Assembly (NCBI GenBank): GCA_017539635.1
Contig: JAFYCQ010000252.1
Location: 1-7,189, forward strand
Length of the DNA: 7,189 nt
Source of the DNA: Oscillospiraceae bacterium
GTDB taxonomy: Bacteria > Bacillota > Clostridia > Oscillospirales > Oscillospiraceae
Direction of reading: 5' to 3'
Shown: piece by piece, positions 6,520-7,189 of the stretch
Layout: each line of letters starts with the position of its first letter
Position numbering within the stretch: the first letter of the stretch is position 1
Made by a program: the position numbers and the translations under genes
Notes under the pieces: model-generated
Told to the model about the DNA's origin: nothing
Seen by the model: only the letters and a program-made list of their open reading frames with translations
The model's database searches: none

Positions 6520-6715
6520 ATATGATGGCGAAACGCCGCAAAGCGTTTCGCCGAGCCGCTTTGCGGCTCAGCAAAACAGCACAGCTGTTTTGCCATGTAT
6601 TCATTGCAATGAGTATCGGGCGAATGATTTTTCAAATCATTCGCTGCCAAACATGACGTTTGGCAGCGAAAGCAATCGAAGATTCGATTGTTTTCGTTAT
6701 CCGATAATCATTATA
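6510..6715. repeat. Hairpin-array element bounded by 12-base inverted repeats (possible MITE-like element)
   Basis: Ends: TATAATGATTAT (6510-6521) and ATAATCATTATA (6704-6715) are perfect reverse complements. Between them nearly every base is in a hairpin: 6527-6536/6543-6552 (10 bp), 6553-6559/6563-6569 (7 bp), 6571-6580/6584-6593 (10 bp), an imperfect one at 6597-6616, 6620-6630/6634-6644 (11 bp), 6640-6652/6658-6670 (13 bp) and 6667-6679/6684-6696 (13 bp with one G-T pair). A longer-range pairing also exists (6608-6619 with 6701-6712, one mismatch). The stems differ in sequence, so this is not a tandem repeat. No protein is encoded. The outermost TA of each end could be a TA target duplication, as in Tc1/mariner-type MITEs. 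It lies upstream of both divergent promoters. Confidence 0.75.
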
Positions 6716-6726
6716 CAACAGGTTTA

Positions 6727-6735
6727 GTAGGATTT
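6727..6735 (+). promoter_or_regulatory. GTAGGATTT direct repeat, copy 1 (upstream of cysK -35), candidate operator half
   Basis: GTAGGATTT here is repeated exactly at 6799-6807, 72 bases downstream, so the two copies flank the cysK promoter. The surrounding bases are also similar (TTAGTAGGATTTCAAT against TTGGTAGGATTTAAT). This is the arrangement expected of paired regulator sites, and Rrf2 is the obvious candidate. Binding is inferred. Confidence 0.45.
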
Positions 6736-6748
6736 CAATAAAAAATGC

Positions 6749-6777
6749 TTGACAAACCGGAAAAGCCGCTTTATAAT
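6749..6777 (+). promoter_or_regulatory. Consensus sigma-A promoter of cysK
   Basis: TTGACA (6749-6754), a 17-base spacer and TATAAT (6772-6777) match the housekeeping consensus perfectly. Transcription should start near 6784, leaving a leader of about 50 bases, too short for a T-box or SAM riboswitch. A perfect promoter implies strong expression unless repressed, which fits control by the divergent Rrf2 repressor. Confidence 0.92.
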
Positions 6778-6807
6778 ACCAACATAACCACTTGATTGGT
6801 AGGATTT
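6777..6807 (+). promoter_or_regulatory. Candidate cysK operator: inverted repeat TACCAA/TTGGTA plus GTAGGATTT copy 2
   Basis: TACCAA (6777-6782) and TTGGTA (6796-6801) form a 6-bp inverted repeat with a 13-base gap that starts at the end of the -10 box and spans the expected transcription start. TTGGTA overlaps the second GTAGGATTT copy (6799-6807). A repressor bound here would block transcription. The span of about 25 bases is in the range of known Rrf2 sites, but I cannot match it to a specific published consensus. Confidence 0.45.
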
Positions 6808-6833
6808 AATGATTTTTTTGGAGGTAATATATA

Positions 6834-7189
6834 ATGAGTATCTACACGTCAGCCGACCAGCTTATTGGCAAGACCCCTCTTCTTGAGCTCAGCAACATCG
6901 AAAAGGCCGAGGGGCTGGAAGCAAAGGTCATAGCTAAGCTTGAATACTTCAATCCCGCCGGCTCTGTCAAGGACCGCATTGCAAAGGCCATGCTTGATGA
7001 TGCGGAGGCCAAGGGCATACTCAAGCCCGACTCCGTTATAATAGAGCCCACCTCCGGCAACACGGGCATCGGTCTGGCCTCCGTGGCCGCCGCCAGGGGA
7101 TACCGCATCATAATAGTCATGCCCGAGACCATGAGCGTCGAGCGCCGCCAGCTCATGAAGGCCTACGGCGCCGAGATAGTCCTCACCGA
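6834..7189 (+). CDS. cysK: Cysteine synthase A (O-acetylserine sulfhydrylase), 3' end outside window
   Basis: The first 118 residues, about a third of the usual length of around 305, of the PLP enzyme that makes cysteine from O-acetylserine and sulfide in the cytoplasm. Visible family features: the opening [16 protein letters not shown]46 in NPAGSVKDR, the lysine that binds PLP; TSGNTG (73-78), the substrate/cofactor loop; and [10 protein letters not shown] (96-105), typical of CysK rather than of cystathionine beta-synthase. ATG 6834 is set by GGAGG (6820-6824) nine bases upstream and by family alignment. It has its own perfect promoter and lies divergent from the Rrf2 regulator, a known arrangement in Firmicutes for cysteine control. 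The frame is still open at base 7189. Confidence 0.95.
   Translation, partial: MSIYTSADQLIGKTPLLELSNIEKAEGLEAKVIAKLEYFNPAGSVKDRIAKAMLDDAEAKGILKPDSVIIEPTSGNTGIGLASVAAARGYRIIIVMPETMSVERRQLMKAYGAEIVLT

Noticed and set aside
6477..6650. N-terminal extension of the Rrf2 gene to an upstream ATG at 6650
   Set aside because: The extra 58 residues are translated hairpin repeats, and the GGAGG site plus family alignment place the start at 6476.
6510..6715. CRISPR array or tandem repeat
   Set aside because: The hairpins have different sequences and no constant repeat or regular spacer length.
6778..6833. T-box or SAM riboswitch in the cysK leader
   Set aside because: The leader after the predicted start site is only about 50 bases, with no terminator hairpin and too short for either class.
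6842..7156. Minus-strand open frame of 104 codons opposite cysK
   Set aside because: It is antisense to clear CysK coding sequence, with no motif.

Overview
The window looks like chromosomal DNA from a moderately GC-rich member of the Firmicutes, probably an uncultured or gut-type clostridium (Oscillospiraceae/Ruminococcaceae-like). The clues are strong GGAGG-type ribosome binding sites, a perfect sigma-A promoter, a Gram-positive type lipoprotein, heavy use of ATA for isoleucine despite GC-rich codons, and an Rrf2 regulator divergent from cysK. The taxonomic call is inference, since no rRNA or other marker gene is present.

Layout, left to right. (1) Bases 1-732 (+) hold a peptide/nickel-type ABC transporter ATPase whose start codon lies just outside the window. 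It is followed by a 122-base gap of hairpins. (2) Bases 855-2911 (+) form a tight three-gene cluster: a calcineurin-like phosphoesterase, a single-pass membrane-anchored protein and a lipoprotein. The last two are of unknown function. (3) A strong bidirectional terminator (2917-2954) separates this cluster from the convergent minus-strand operon. (4) Bases 6476-2965 (-) hold that operon: an Rrf2-family regulator with three cysteines suited to an Fe-S cluster, then, 23 bases on, a 1018-residue response regulator with REC, degenerate GGDEF, intact EAL, two duplicated PAS-like modules and intact GGDEF. (5) Bases 6477-6833 are a divergent intergenic region holding a 206-base array of back-to-back hairpins bounded by 12-base inverted repeats, and a consensus promoter for cysK. 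(6) Bases 6834-7189 (+) are the start of cysK (O-acetylserine sulfhydrylase), cut off by the window end.

How the parts may work together. Rrf2 regulators next to cysK usually control cysteine or Fe-S metabolism. Here the Rrf2 gene is also the first gene of an operon with a large c-di-GMP enzyme, so cysteine, sulfur or redox status may be tied to c-di-GMP signalling. The enzyme has predicted synthesis and degradation domains plus a phosphorylation-type receiver, with no histidine kinase in view. The most unusual non-coding feature is the hairpin array between Rrf2 and cysK. One of its terminal repeats coincides with a palindrome over the likely Rrf2 promoter. I see no CRISPR array, tRNA, rRNA, phage gene or complete insertion sequence.
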